From the NCBI RefSeq assembly GCF_007097395.1, contig NZ_VKDC01000005.1:339813-403812 (forward strand): a stretch of DNA of 64,000 nt, given 5' to 3'. Source of the DNA: Fulvivirga sp. M361. GTDB lineage: Bacteria; Bacteroidota; Bacteroidia; Cytophagales; Cyclobacteriaceae. Shown in pieces: positions 1-8,953 of the stretch (its first letter is position 1; each line of letters opens with the position of its first letter). Under the pieces are notes generated by a model that was not told where the DNA came from, did not search any database, and saw only the letters and a program-made list of their open reading frames with translations. The translations under genes were made by a program, and so were the position numbers.

Positions 1-462
1 TAGGCCACTCATGAAAAATAGTTTTAGCTCAAAAAGTGTGTTTTTGACGTTTAAATGCACCTTTTTATGGGAGGTTTGGGTGTTTTGAACCTCAAAATCA
101 TTGATATTATGCCATTTTCGAGGTTTTTATCTTCTATCACGGTCTGATTTGCAATAAGCGACTGAGCAACATCATTTTTCAAGTGTATTTGTAATATGAT
201 GATAATCAATAAATTGTGCACTGTATTGCCAGTGGCCCAGTGACCAGCACCCAGAAACAAACCTTGAAAATGGAATTTTCGAGAGAGCCCTATGTATCCC
301 TGAAATGGCGTGGATTGCCGTCAAAACAACTCGCATGTCTTACCAGCCCTTTGACCAGAAGCCAGCTACCAGCATCTATACTCATCTCGAGTTCTTCGCA
401 CTGTGCTCCCCAAAAGAGATGGAAGTGAATTTTCAGTAAAGTCCGATATTACGTGGCTAATA
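1..462. other. No gene recognised at left edge
   Basis: I see no convincing gene here. Short open frames exist on both strands but show no family motif, no plausible start context and no typical composition. The stretch lies downstream of the minus-strand hydrolase gene and may hold its terminator, but I find no strong hairpin with a T-run. Confidence 0.4.
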
Positions 463-990
463 TTATGGATGTTTTTCAAGGACCTGCCTACTCAACTGTT
501 CTGCAAATTCTCGATTAACGTAAATCTGGTGTCTTGCATTATTTATTATTTTGAATTCAACCTGCATCTTGTCAAACCAAGTTTTTTGAGGCTTATGGTC
601 ATCGTGATCGGCAAAGAACAGCTCTATCTCTCCTTCAGGCTTGATCTGCTCGTAACGTAACCTGGTAGATGAAACACAATAAAGTGATCTGATTGCAGCG
701 CTTTCAATTCCGAATTTCCAGGCAATTACACCTCCAACACTAAACGCCAGCATATTGACCTTTTCTTTCTCAAGCTCAACGAGTTGACGTACTGCTCTTT
801 CAATACCACCATTTACAAACTGCTCATGAAGGCTTCCTTCCGTATAATCCGATTTACTCACATCGCCTAATTCACAACAATCATAGTACGTTACTTGAAA
901 TTTCTCGCTCAACGGTATCCTGTAAAAGTCAATCCATTGCGATCTCTCTTTGCCCCATAGATCCGAAAGTATGATTAGCTTTTTTTTCAT
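463..990 (-). CDS. Small alpha/beta-hydrolase-like protein
   Basis: The 175-residue product looks like a compact cytoplasmic alpha/beta hydrolase. An early beta strand (KKKLIILSDLWG) leads into the fold. A nucleophile-elbow-like segment AFSVGG lies near residue 100, with Ala in place of the usual first Gly of GxSxG. An FFADHDDHK stretch could supply the acid, and a late NARHQIYV could supply the histidine. It is shorter than most members (about 250 residues), so a lid domain is probably absent. No signal peptide is visible. It ends a minus-strand pair with the TfoX-like gene upstream, about 80 bp away. The substrate cannot be told from sequence; the fold is a reasonable call, the activity is not. 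Confidence 0.6.
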   Translation of the reverse strand: MKKKLIILSDLWGKERSQWIDFYRIPLSEKFQVTYYDCCELGDVSKSDYTEGSLHEQFVNGGIERAVRQLVELEKEKVNMLAFSVGGVIAWKFGIESAAIRSLYCVSSTRLRYEQIKPEGEIELFFADHDDHKPQKTWFDKMQVEFKIINNARHQIYVNREFAEQLSRQVLEKHP

Positions 991-1071
991 TTTGATCTAT
1001 GCCCGCAACTGCTTCCTATTTCTTCTTTGAAGGTTTTGGCTTTAACGTTTTTATATAGTCTAAACTGATTT

Positions 1072-1383
1072 TCAAGAATGCTTTAATTCCTCAGTATCAT
1101 TCAATAACTCATTTGGTACGGTCACATACTCTTTTAAAAGTGGCCCGGGTTCAGGTTGATAAAGTGTAGAATTGTACTTCTCTAAAAACTGCTCTCTTTC
1201 TTCTTTGGGAAGTCGAATCCCGACATAACCGCTTTTTGATAATAATGAAAACATATGTCCGTTCAGAGAAGTATATGGAAATCCGAAATTAGTCTTTATT
1301 TCCAATTCCGGAATACTTTGGACCAATCGCTCATAGCGTTCAATTTTATCCTGTGGGATCTCTTTTTTTTCTTTCTTCCCCAT
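1072..1383 (-). CDS. TfoX N-terminal-domain-like protein, C-terminus frameshifted
   Basis: The 103-residue frame resembles small stand-alone TfoX_N-type proteins. It has a lysine-rich start, then YERLVQSIPELE, FGFPYTSLNGHMFSLL and a GIRLPKEEREQFLEKY stretch. The frame ends abruptly after TEELKHS. Immediately downstream another frame reads AFLKISLDYIKTLKPKPSKKK and stops at 1016, which is the kind of lysine-rich tail expected for this family. Restoring it needs one extra base in the T-run at 1082-1084 (plus strand). So the real gene is probably 1016-1383 with a one-base deletion, either an assembly error or a recent mutation. Function is unknown; some relatives are linked to competence regulation, but these small versions are not characterised. 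Confidence 0.6.
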   Translation of the reverse strand: MGKKEKKEIPQDKIERYERLVQSIPELEIKTNFGFPYTSLNGHMFSLLSKSGYVGIRLPKEEREQFLEKYNSTLYQPEPGPLLKEYVTVPNELLNDTEELKHS

Positions 1384-1716
1384 AGTATCAATTTAATTAC
1401 ATTGTAATATGGATCACTTTGATCTTTCGGTCTTTTCAGCTCCTTCCCTAAACCTGACAGAGTCTTTTAAAATATCTCTCCAGTACCATCCTACACGGCA
1501 CTCTTTCTAAAGGTAAAAAACTCTTTCAACAATTTACAAATACATATTGCATGGAATTGACCATCGTACCTGCGTGATGCTTTTATCAGGCTTAGCCATT
1601 GACATTTCGGGATTGTAATGGAAGATAAAGACTTGACATCTATAGCGATATATTACTCATAGTAATAATCAATACAGAATATCTCAGCTCCGGTGCTTTA
1701 ATGAAGTATCAGAGGC
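1384..1716. other. Intergenic, nothing recognised
   Basis: This AT-rich spacer lies between the TfoX-like gene and the end of the sigma-factor operon, both on the minus strand. It should hold the promoter of the former and the terminator of the latter. I see no strong inverted repeat, RNA gene or coding signature. Confidence 0.4.
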
Positions 1717-2907
1717 TTAAAAACTCAGTCCAATTTTCAAGTTTGAAAATGCCTCAAAGCCTGTGTTAGTATTATAGCTCGGTCCTAAGTTGAAATCAAT
1801 AAATGCATGTTTCCCGATCTGTTGCTGATAACCCCATCCCATCCTATAAATGGGTTGACCCGAAAAGCTATCACCATAATAAGGTGAGATCATTATAAAT
1901 CGGGTCGGATCTCGGCTGCCTAAAGACTCAGAAACCCCCATCAATAGATAGGGACCGCAAAAATCCCTGTCTATTTTGCCACGGCTTAGCCTCTTTTTCC
2001 TGTTGTAATAATATCTCAAATTCACATCAGCCACGATCCAGTCATACCGCACTTTCTGATCCACACCCTCCAATGTATAATTATATTCTCCAAATGCACC
2101 GAAAAGAGAGCCTTCAATGGTCATATCCCCCCAGACCGATCGCTCATAGGCCAATTCAATTCCTGCTCCTTTGTGCTCTTCCCCTAAGGCAAAACCTATG
2201 TTAGAGGCCTTAAACAACCCTCGCTTAGTATGAATGAACGGGAGGGGCTCTGTCACAGCACTGGCGTTTTTAGACTTGCGTGCTATTCCATAACCAAACC
2301 CTGCATCAACCCGAAGAAGACCGTAGGCCGTTTTACGATCAACACCATAATTCACAACTGCAAGAACATTATAGTATCCGTATCGGCCTACTTTGCCCTG
2401 ATAACCATACCCCAAATTGAATTGGAGGTCATTTGGATAAATACTCCGATAAACTATGTTATAATCATTCCGCCGTTCAAAAAATTTGTCAACACCAACT
2501 AAAAAATGACTGCCTATAAAGTTATTAACTCCACCGGAACCTTTACTCTTTTTGGTATAATAGCGCAACCTGCCAAATACTGTATGAAAATCATGAGAAG
2601 GCACTATATACCCCGTCTCTAAAGATATGGAGGGTGATAATTTAGATTCTATCGAAAGGTTTCCCCCGACAATGCCATTATACATGTTATACCTCGGCTG
2701 CATTATTTTAAACATAATCTTCATCTCATAATCCGCGATGTTGAGGTAGGAGTACGATGAGCGCCAGGACTTATCTACTATTGTAGAATCTTTAACCTGC
2801 TCTTCCTGAGCAGAGGATAGTGTGCCAGTAAAAAGGAATAAACCAAGAAGTAGAATACTCCTATTTTTTCGAAGCACTGAAAATTTGCTTAAGGTTAATA
2901 GAGCCAT
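1717..2907 (-). CDS. Predicted outer-membrane beta-barrel protein
   Basis: This 396-residue exported protein has an N-terminal hydrophobic stretch (ILLLGLFLFTGTLSSAQ) that fits a signal peptide cut after Ala near residue 33. The rest is rich in alternating aromatic and polar residues (YGYYNVLAVVNYGVD, LRYYYNRKK) typical of outer-membrane barrels, and it ends in a hydrophobic residue (LKIGLSF). I cannot assign a family. It is the last gene of the ECF sigma operon and overlaps the preceding DUF4097-like gene by 47 bp, so translation may be coupled. The context suggests an envelope protein made under control of the sigma factor, possibly a stress or surface-remodelling target. Confidence 0.7.
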   Translation of the reverse strand: MALLTLSKFSVLRKNRSILLLGLFLFTGTLSSAQEEQVKDSTIVDKSWRSSYSYLNIADYEMKIMFKIMQPRYNMYNGIVGGNLSIESKLSPSISLETGYIVPSHDFHTVFGRLRYYTKKSKGSGGVNNFIGSHFLVGVDKFFERRNDYNIVYRSIYPNDLQFNLGYGYQGKVGRYGYYNVLAVVNYGVDRKTAYGLLRVDAGFGYGIARKSKNASAVTEPLPFIHTKRGLFKASNIGFALGEEHKGAGIELAYERSVWGDMTIEGSLFGAFGEYNYTLEGVDQKVRYDWIVADVNLRYYYNRKKRLSRGKIDRDFCGPYLLMGVSESLGSRDPTRFIMISPYYGDSFSGQPIYRMGWGYQQQIGKHAFIDFNLGPSYNTNTGFEAFSNLKIGLSF

Positions 2908-3763
2908 AGGTAGTATGAAGTTTTATTCTTGGATTGTTGATCTTAAAATTTTTAGCCAGTTGCTGGGACTCGTTATCCAACAGGAGGTCTGAACCGATAC
3001 TTTCCGGCACTCTGAGCGTGGAAAAAGTGGTTTTCACGTCATAGTTGTATGCCTCTATCCTTGAGGTGGCAAAATCAATTTTTGTTCGAATACCATTCAC
3101 AGCCAGGTTTTTAAAGAGCCCGCCTTCTATACTCACTTCTCCATAATGCGTGTCGAGGTCAGCAATACCGTCAAAGCTTATCAGTTCCAGGTTGCTCCTT
3201 TCCAGCCTGGCTTTCAGACTACCTGAAAAACCGCTGACATAAATATTCCCAAAGGAAGATTCTATATTGAGCAATCCCGTACCATTGGTCACTTCGCAAT
3301 CCACGAACTTTAAAAAGGCGCTCATGTTCGTGTTTAAATTGGTCACTGAAAGCTTGCCATATTGGTTAGTAAGGACAATGTCACAGCCCTGGGGCACTTT
3401 TAAAGTAAATTCCGTCAGCAGATTACCCTTCACCCGAACGAATTTATCACTAGCCTCAAAGAAGTTTTTAATTATATGCTTCCTCCCAACCGTACTGACA
3501 TCGTATTTCAGCAGGTCCAATTCAGAGCGAGCCGTTTCCTTCTTTTTGTGTTTGGATATTAGTTTCAATTCAAGGCTGATGTGCTTCTTATCCCAGGTGG
3601 AGATATTGATAACGGCTTTTTCTGCTCTTATTTCCAGTTCATCACCTTGTGCATATTCCAGTCGTTTTTCTATTGTCCTGGTCGCCACATGGACTTCATC
3701 CTGGCCTGTAACACCCGATACGACCATAATACTGAACCCAACAAGTAAGATTAAATTTTTCAT
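2861..3763 (-). CDS. DUF4097-like exported adhesin-type protein
   Basis: The 300-residue protein has a signal peptide (ILLVGFSIMVVSGVTGQ) and then a repetitive beta-rich body. Strands such as VHVATRTIEKRLEYAQGDELEIRAEKA are cut below 20 residues at a time; the pattern of alternating hydrophobics with Asn/Gly turns (FGNIYVSGFSGSLKARLE, THYGEVSIEGG, TYGSINLKQIF) recalls the right-handed beta helix of DUF4097/DUF2807 proteins. These are often encoded beside anti-sigma factors in Bacteroidota. It starts 4 bp inside the end of the anti-sigma gene and overlaps the next gene, so the four genes form one tightly packed operon. It is probably periplasmic or envelope-bound; biochemical role unknown. Confidence 0.65.
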   Translation of the reverse strand: MKNLILLVGFSIMVVSGVTGQDEVHVATRTIEKRLEYAQGDELEIRAEKAVINISTWDKKHISLELKLISKHKKKETARSELDLLKYDVSTVGRKHIIKNFFEASDKFVRVKGNLLTEFTLKVPQGCDIVLTNQYGKLSVTNLNTNMSAFLKFVDCEVTNGTGLLNIESSFGNIYVSGFSGSLKARLERSNLELISFDGIADLDTHYGEVSIEGGLFKNLAVNGIRTKIDFATSRIEAYNYDVKTTFSTLRVPESIGSDLLLDNESQQLAKNFKINNPRIKLHTTYGSINLKQIFSASKK

Positions 3764-4287
3764 GACATTAACATTTGCATCATCCGGAATGCAATCTCGG
3801 ACCTGTGATTTTCTATTTTAATTTTTGATTGGATAATGAACTCATCTGCACCGTAGTGGGAGATCATTAGTTGCAGGTCTTTCAGTTCATCCTCGATGAG
3901 GTCAAACTCTTTCCGAAGCTCTTTAAATTCAGGGGTCTGACATATTTCATTGATCTCCGCACAACGGGATAATATCAGATCATCCACCCGGTGCGGATCA
4001 TCCTCTTTATGTATATCCGAAGGTACTACAGCGCGCATATTCCTGGAAAAAGTAACACGTTCATGATCAGTATCAGAAGCAAAATGGATGATCAGCAGCA
4101 ACGTGAGTGAGGCGGCCACTCCTCCTATCCAAAATGCCGTTCGCCCCGACACACGCCAGGCCGGTTTTCTTTTGGACCGGACCATCTCCCACAGTTCAGT
4201 CTCCTCCATCTCTTCACCCTTGCTACTCTCCTCAAGATGGGTGACCTTTTCTTTGATGATGACATCAAACGATACGTTCTTTTTCAT
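3760..4287 (-). CDS. Putative anti-sigma factor, single membrane span
   Basis: This 175-residue protein has a charged cytoplasmic N-terminus of about 48 residues, one membrane helix (TAFWIGGVAASLTLLLIIHFA, about residues 50-70) and a helical, charged periplasmic part. It starts 4 bp before the sigma-factor stop, the classic coupled arrangement of ECF sigma and anti-sigma genes. No zinc-binding HxxxCxxC motif is seen, so it is not a ZAS-type anti-sigma factor. The periplasmic region (residues 100-175) contains two cysteines in SRCAEINEICQ, which might form a disulfide sensor; that is inference. It most likely holds the sigma factor at the membrane until an envelope signal arrives. Confidence 0.65.
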   Translation of the reverse strand: MKKNVSFDVIIKEKVTHLEESSKGEEMEETELWEMVRSKRKPAWRVSGRTAFWIGGVAASLTLLLIIHFASDTDHERVTFSRNMRAVVPSDIHKEDDPHRVDDLILSRCAEINEICQTPEFKELRKEFDLIEDELKDLQLMISHYGADEFIIQSKIKIENHRSEIAFRMMQMLMS

Positions 4288-4823
4288 AGCATCCCTTTTA
4301 ATGATTCCTGTAATTTTTTTCTGGCACGCGCCAGCTGTGACCGTGAAGCAGCTTCGGCTATATTTAACTTCTCTGAGATCTCTTTATGCGAAAAACCTTC
4401 TATTAGAGACATATTCAACACCGTACGATAACCGGGAGGCAAGTCTCTTATCGCCTTATGAATGAGCTCAGCATCCATAGATTCTACCTGTTGAACCCCG
4501 GGAGCATCGTATACCTCATCCAGGGAAACATTCTTCTGAAACTTTCTATGCTTTCGTAAATACATCAAAGCTTCATTGATCATAATATTTTTTATCCAGC
4601 TTTTTAATCCTTTGCCCTCCCTGAACTCAAACGTATCCAGGTGGTGAAAAACCTTGACAAATCCATCACTTAACACCTCTTTAGCCGCATATTCATCGCT
4701 TACATAGCGTCTGCATAAACCGAGCATGGAGGTGTAATACTTTTTAAAAAGTAAGCGTTCGCCTACTCTGTCCTGTTTTCTGCACAACGCTACGATCTCT
4801 ATTTCACTCAATGGACCAATCAA
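4284..4823 (-). CDS. ECF-type RNA polymerase sigma factor
   Basis: The 179-residue protein has both ECF sigma regions. Region 2 spans about residues 20-90 and includes FEFREGKGLKSWIKNIMINEALMYLR in pieces, the -10 recognition helix. Region 4 spans about 120-175, with DLPPGYRTVLNMSLIEGFSH followed by KEISEKLNIAEAASRSQLARA, the HTH that contacts -35. The frame can only start at TTG 4823; an ATG at 4833 is one base out of frame and would give a natural N-terminus (MSKI...IGPLSE) if the short T-run there had one more base. It heads an operon with an anti-sigma factor and two envelope proteins, so it probably controls an envelope response and its own operon. Confidence 0.85.
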   Translation of the reverse strand: MIGPLSEIEIVALCRKQDRVGERLLFKKYYTSMLGLCRRYVSDEYAAKEVLSDGFVKVFHHLDTFEFREGKGLKSWIKNIMINEALMYLRKHRKFQKNVSLDEVYDAPGVQQVESMDAELIHKAIRDLPPGYRTVLNMSLIEGFSHKEISEKLNIAEAASRSQLARARKKLQESLKGML

Positions 4824-5051
4824 ATTTTACTCATTGTTAGTTAAATGCTAAATGGATACCGAACGCTGCGTTTGTATTAAATAAAATTTCAGAATGAAAA
4901 ACATTTGTTGTCGAATATCAAGGTTTCTTTTTGAAAAAGACAAAGGAAAGACGATGGGTTAAAGCCGGTTTTGTCGCGTTTTCTCAGACTATTTTGTCTT
5001 ACTATAACAAACAAAATATCAAGAATAAAAACACGAAATAATTCAGTCAAC

Positions 5052-5441
5052 TTAAAAATTATAAACTCCAAAGCACTTTACGCCCTCACGACGAACGGAT
5101 ATTCCCAAATGCCACACTTCAAACCAATGCCCGACTAGTTATGATTTCAGGCCAAAGTGGTGAAGATCATCACGGGGTGATGTTACCACACTTTCGAATA
5201 CAGGTAAAATAGGTATTAAAAAAATGTAAAGAAAGCTCTGTGTGAAGTAGGACTGGACATACATGCTACAGTAAAACTTACCACGCTCATTGTAGATTAT
5301 GATAGTTCAAAACATCAGGTACTCATAGAGGAGTCAAAGTTGATATGGACCAATGGGGTCTTTCCCACCCAAAGCTTGATACCAGTACCAATGCTTGCCC
5401 TGGAGGGAATGCTTTTTGAAGTGGAAGCCGTAGGTAACTGA
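5052..5441 (+). pseudogene. RidA (YjgF/UK114) family pseudogene
   Basis: Several frames together spell a RidA protein, which normally hydrolyses reactive enamine/imine intermediates. The pieces in order are INSKALYA...NGYSQM (from about 5061), TNARLVMISGQSGEDHHGVM (to 5209), and NVKKALCEVGLDIHATVKL onward to LEGMLFEVEAVGN with the stop at 5439-5441. At least three lesions separate them: a one-base shift near 5117-5122, an amber TAG at 5210-5212 where the family has Gln, and an extra A in the seven-A run at 5218-5224. No ATG is seen in the first frame. Several independent lesions make this a true decayed gene and not a single sequencing slip. Confidence 0.75.
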
Positions 5442-5537
5442 AAAATCCCCTGATGACGAAAGGTTGATGTCAGACAGCCTCCTGGTCATTGGAAGCGCCA
5501 TAAATTACCGTATGCTAGCTACCCTGATGAAACTAGC

Positions 5538-6145
5538 TTACAAGAGTAGGTTCAATGTAAAAGAAGTTACTTTTTCCCAGTATTTTATTGGAATGGTGAT
5601 TATTGGCCTGATAACTTTCATCCAAAGTAAGAGCCCCATAACCTTCCTGATCTCAGTCTCTGTCGTTAGTTGCTTAGTGGTATACTCCACCGGGCTAAAT
5701 AGTTCAAGGCAAGTCATAATCAAAATAAATACTCATATACATGAAAACAGGTAAAGGCTTGACATATTCCCTAACGGGTAGCAGGCTGTTTGGTAGCTTT
5801 GAAACGCCAATACAGATCGCTTATGGTCCCACATCTCAAATGCCTCCTTCGGTCCCATTCATATAAAGGTTAAGTGTGAATGGGTCAGAACATCACCCCT
5901 GTGACCTCATAGCTACAGCCATAATCCAAAACATGGATCGATTTACCCATCGGATCTTCATTCTCAAAAAATTTCTTTGCCTACGACTCTACTCTGTCAG
6001 AACAATACATCTGGGATTTTTGAAGAGCGGTTTCAGGATCTGCTACCAGCAACTTTCAGCTGAAAATCTTAAATTCAGATGGGTAGCGAACACCACCTCA
6101 CCTCCAGGAAACTTCTTGTCATTTACCTCAAATAAGAAGAGTAAG
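5538..6145 (-). pseudogene. FtsX/MacB-type ABC permease remnant
   Basis: Two separated minus-strand segments match Bacteroidota ABC transporter permeases of the MacB/FtsX type. The upstream segment (about 6145-5880) reads KKFPGGEVVFATHLNLRF, later CIVLTE, then after a frame change FFENEDPMGKSIHVLDYG and SYEVTGVM; this follows the periplasmic-domain order found in that family. The downstream segment (about 5723-5540) reads TKQLTTETEIRKVMGLLLW, matching the EIGIRKVLGA helix near the C-terminal membrane spans. Stops and shifts break both pieces and much of the approximately 800-residue gene is missing. An open frame on the opposite strand at 5464-5754 is a shadow of this remnant. Confidence 0.6.
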
Positions 6146-6500
6146 TTATGAGCAAAGCGTAAAATTGCTGTACCTCCGACAGCCCGGAGATATAGATCAA
6201 AGAAAGGCCCTTGTACCTTAGAATAGCTCTTCCTTAAGATAATTTCTTACTATATTATTTGTTTCTTGTTTCAGACAGGTTTCCCCTGGTCCTTAACTTT
6301 GGCGCAACCTATCACTTTAACAAAGAGGAGTAAAGCTGATGAGGTAAAAAAGCAAGCCATCGATTATAATCTGATGAAGCCTCCCAAAGAATATACCAAG
6401 CGAAGTCCATGATTTCCCTATACCGATCACTATAACTAGTGATACAAAATCGCTACCACTAGCGATTGATAACCAGGCATACGCATGCGTAATTTGCAAC
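6146..6500. other. Intergenic with two small inverted repeats
   Basis: No intact gene is seen. Two small hairpin-forming repeats lie near 6426-6442 (ATCACTA / TAGTGAT) and 6451-6471 (AATCGCT / AGCGATT). They sit just upstream of the iron-uptake locus and could be a terminator remnant or regulator sites; the sequence does not decide between these. Confidence 0.35.
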
Positions 6501-6515
6501 TTAGAATCATTCTAA
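6501..6515. promoter_or_regulatory. Fur-like 7-1-7 operator
   Basis: TTAGAAT-C-ATTCTAA is a perfect 7-1-7 inverted repeat ending 16 bp before the start codon of the first TonB receptor gene. The 7-1-7 symmetry is that of Fur boxes (TGATAAT-n-ATTATCA); the half-site differs but keeps the AAT core. Its place directly ahead of an iron-siderophore locus makes Fur repression the obvious reading. This is inference from symmetry and position. Confidence 0.55.
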
Positions 6516-6531
6516 ATAAAGATTCAAACGT

Positions 6532-8934
6532 ATGTCACGGTATTGTCTTTTTTTTATTTCGTTCTGGTTGTTAGGATCTTTTTCCTATTCACAGAAGAAG
6601 CTGGCTTCTCTTTCCGGGAAAGTTGTTCAAAACGATGGCAACCCTGTGCCTGGTGTTACTCTGTTGTTGGAGGGGACGTCAATAGGTGCCGTTGCAGACA
6701 TTGAGGGTACTTATGAGATCGTCGGAATTGCACCAGGCACTTATACCATAGCCATTTCGGGCATAGGTTATAAAAAAACCTTTAGGAGAGTGGACTTACC
6801 ATCTAGTCTGCAGGTAAAGCTAAACATAGTGCTGGAGGTACAGGCTAAGGAGCTGGATGAATTAGTGGTGTATGGCAAATCAGAAGCTACTGAAATGCGC
6901 GAGAAAGCCTATGCCATCCAGGTAGTAGAAGCTAAGGAATTCAAGAACATATCCACGGATGTTAATCAAATCCTGAATAAGGTATCTGGAGTGAACATCC
7001 GGCAGGATGGTGGTCTGGGTTCGGCTTTCTCATTGTCTCTCAACGGGTTGACAGGCAACCAGGTCAAGACCTTTATTGATGGTATACCCATGGATTATTT
7101 CGGGAGCTCCCTGACGTTAAATAATTTTCCTGCCAACATCATCTCCGGTATTGAGATCTATAAAGGCGTTGTCCCTATTCACCTGTCTTCCGATGCCTTG
7201 GGAGGGGCCATTAACATCATCACAGATAAAAGGCCGATGTCCTATATAGACGCTTCATATTCCCATGGGTCTTTCAATACACATCGTGGGGCTATCAACG
7301 GCCAACTCTATAATAAAAAAAGTGGTGCAACTTTTCGGTTAAAATCATTCTACAATTATTCTGACAATGATTACAAAATAGATGTAAACCTGTTGGATGT
7401 GGAAACAGGTAAACTTTCCGATGAAACCACTGAAGTAAGGAGGTTTCATGATTCGTATGAATCAAGAATGGTCTGGATGGAAGGCGGTATAACCCATAAA
7501 CGCTTCGCCGATGAGCTAATGGTAGGCATCATGTATTCTGATAATTTCAATGACCTTCAGCAACCACCGCAGGCCCTTGGAACTACCGCGATTCCCCTTG
7601 GTGAGGTAATACAGGAAGAAGCTAAATGGATCACAAACCTGTCTTATCAGAAAAAGGGACTTATAGGAGGTAAAATGAATGTATCCAGCTTCCTGGTGTA
7701 TGTTAATTCACAATTCAACCTTAAGGATACAAGTAGTCACCGGTACGACTGGATGGGAAACCGAGAGGAAAACGTTCATACCACCACCGGGGAAGTAGAA
7801 CGAAAAACCCTCTTTCAATTAGACAGGTCAAATTTACTAGGTAATATAAATACGGAATATGAGATCTTACCAAACCATAATGTTTCCGCCAATTTGTCTT
7901 TTAACAGCATGACATTAGAGGGAACTGACGAGCTACATGCTCAAAAAAACACGCAATTCAGCAAACCCAGTACAGTAAACAAGAGTGTAGCAGGCCTCGC
8001 ATACACTACTAAACTCTTGAGTTCCAAGTTGCATACCACCGTATTTGGCAAATGGTATCAGTTCGGCCTAAATACAACAGAGACGGATTACAGTGGGACC
8101 GAGGAAATTGACTTTACCAGTAATGCATCGGAGCTGGGTTATGGCTTTGCCTCCACATACTTCGTTCGTCCGGGGTTTCAGCTCAAAGCCAGTTTTGAAA
8201 GCGCCTACCGGTTCCCGGAAACAGAGGAACTATTCGGGAATGGCATTTCAATATTACCTAACATCTTTTTAGAACCAGAGAAAAGTAAGAATTATAACCT
8301 GGGTCTTCGCTATAACTTCAAACCGACAAAAAATAATAACCTTCAAACAGACATCAATCTTTTTCTGCGCGATTCCGAAGATTTCATGAGAACGGAAACC
8401 GTTGGTGTCAGAAGTACCTTCGAAAATCAAGCCAGTGTACTGGCCACCGGAGTGGACATGAATATTCAATACATGCTAAAAAACAACCTGAGGTTCAGTC
8501 TCAACGGTACCTACCAGGACCTTCGAAATAACGGTAAGTGGGTAAAAGGCAGAGAAGGAAGTCAGCCAGACCCGTTTTACGAGGACCGTATCCCTAACCA
8601 GCCTTATCTCTTTGGTAATCTTGCCGCCTCATACAATTTCAGTGAAGTATTTAGCGCTGATGACAATTTCTCTATCAGTGCCATCCAAAATTATGTTCAC
8701 GAGTTCTTCTTCAATTGGCCCAGCCTGGCCAACTCATCTACAAAAGCGGTTATCCCGACCCAGTTCACAAGTGACCTGGAGCTCGTTTATACTAAGAATA
8801 ACGGAAAGTACAACCTGTCTTTCACTGCTGCCAATATTTTAAATGAACGGGTGTTTGATAACCTAAATCAACAAAAACCAGGTAGGTCATTCGCCATCAA
8901 AGCAAGAATTTTCTTAACACAAAACCTTAATTAA
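6532..8934 (+). CDS. TonB-dependent siderophore receptor (XusA-like)
   Basis: The 800-residue outer-membrane receptor starts with a signal peptide (CLFFISFWLLGSFSYSQ). A CarboxypepD_reg-like domain (about residues 24-105, SLSGKVVQNDGNPVPGVTLL) follows, then a plug domain (about 115-230, with LNKVSGVNIRQDGGLGS and DALGGAINIIT). The barrel runs to the C-terminus. In Bacteroides thetaiotaomicron the XusABC set pairs such a receptor with a DUF4374 lipoprotein and a PepSY membrane protein to take up foreign siderophores; the next two genes supply the same partners. The start follows a Fur-like palindrome, so expression should rise under iron limitation. The plug and barrel are clearly paralogous to the receptor part of the fused gene at 10262. 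Substrate is inferred from context, not from sequence. Confidence 0.85.
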   Translation: MSRYCLFFISFWLLGSFSYSQKKLASLSGKVVQNDGNPVPGVTLLLEGTSIGAVADIEGTYEIVGIAPGTYTIAISGIGYKKTFRRVDLPSSLQVKLNIVLEVQAKELDELVVYGKSEATEMREKAYAIQVVEAKEFKNISTDVNQILNKVSGVNIRQDGGLGSAFSLSLNGLTGNQVKTFIDGIPMDYFGSSLTLNNFPANIISGIEIYKGVVPIHLSSDALGGAINIITDKRPMSYIDASYSHGSFNTHRGAINGQLYNKKSGATFRLKSFYNYSDNDYKIDVNLLDVETGKLSDETTEVRRFHDSYESRMVWMEGGITHKRFADELMVGIMYSDNFNDLQQPPQALGTTAIPLGEVIQEEAKWITNLSYQKKGLIGGKMNVSSFLVYVNSQFNLKDTSSHRYDWMGNREENVHTTTGEVERKTLFQLDRSNLLGNINTEYEILPNHNVSANLSFNSMTLEGTDELHAQKNTQFSKPSTVNKSVAGLAYTTKLLSSKLHTTVFGKWYQFGLNTTETDYSGTEEIDFTSNASELGYGFASTYFVRPGFQLKASFESAYRFPETEELFGNGISILPNIFLEPEKSKNYNLGLRYNFKPTKNNNLQTDINLFLRDSEDFMRTETVGVRSTFENQASVLATGVDMNIQYMLKNNLRFSLNGTYQDLRNNGKWVKGREGSQPDPFYEDRIPNQPYLFGNLAASYNFSEVFSADDNFSISAIQNYVHEFFFNWPSLANSSTKAVIPTQFTSDLELVYTKNNGKYNLSFTAANILNERVFDNLNQQKPGRSFAIKARIFLTQNLN

Positions 8935-8953
8935 CTACTTCAATTAAAACACC

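Noticed and set aside
4889-5071. Minus-strand 60-codon frame
   Set aside because: No motif; it overlaps the sigma-operon promoter and the start of the RidA pseudogene.
5464-5754. Plus-strand frame with two hydrophobic segments
   Set aside because: It is antisense to the minus-strand ABC permease remnant, whose EIRKVMG-type motif explains the composition.
5876-6151. Plus-strand 91-codon frame
   Set aside because: Opposite strand of the permease periplasmic-domain remnant; no family signature of its own.
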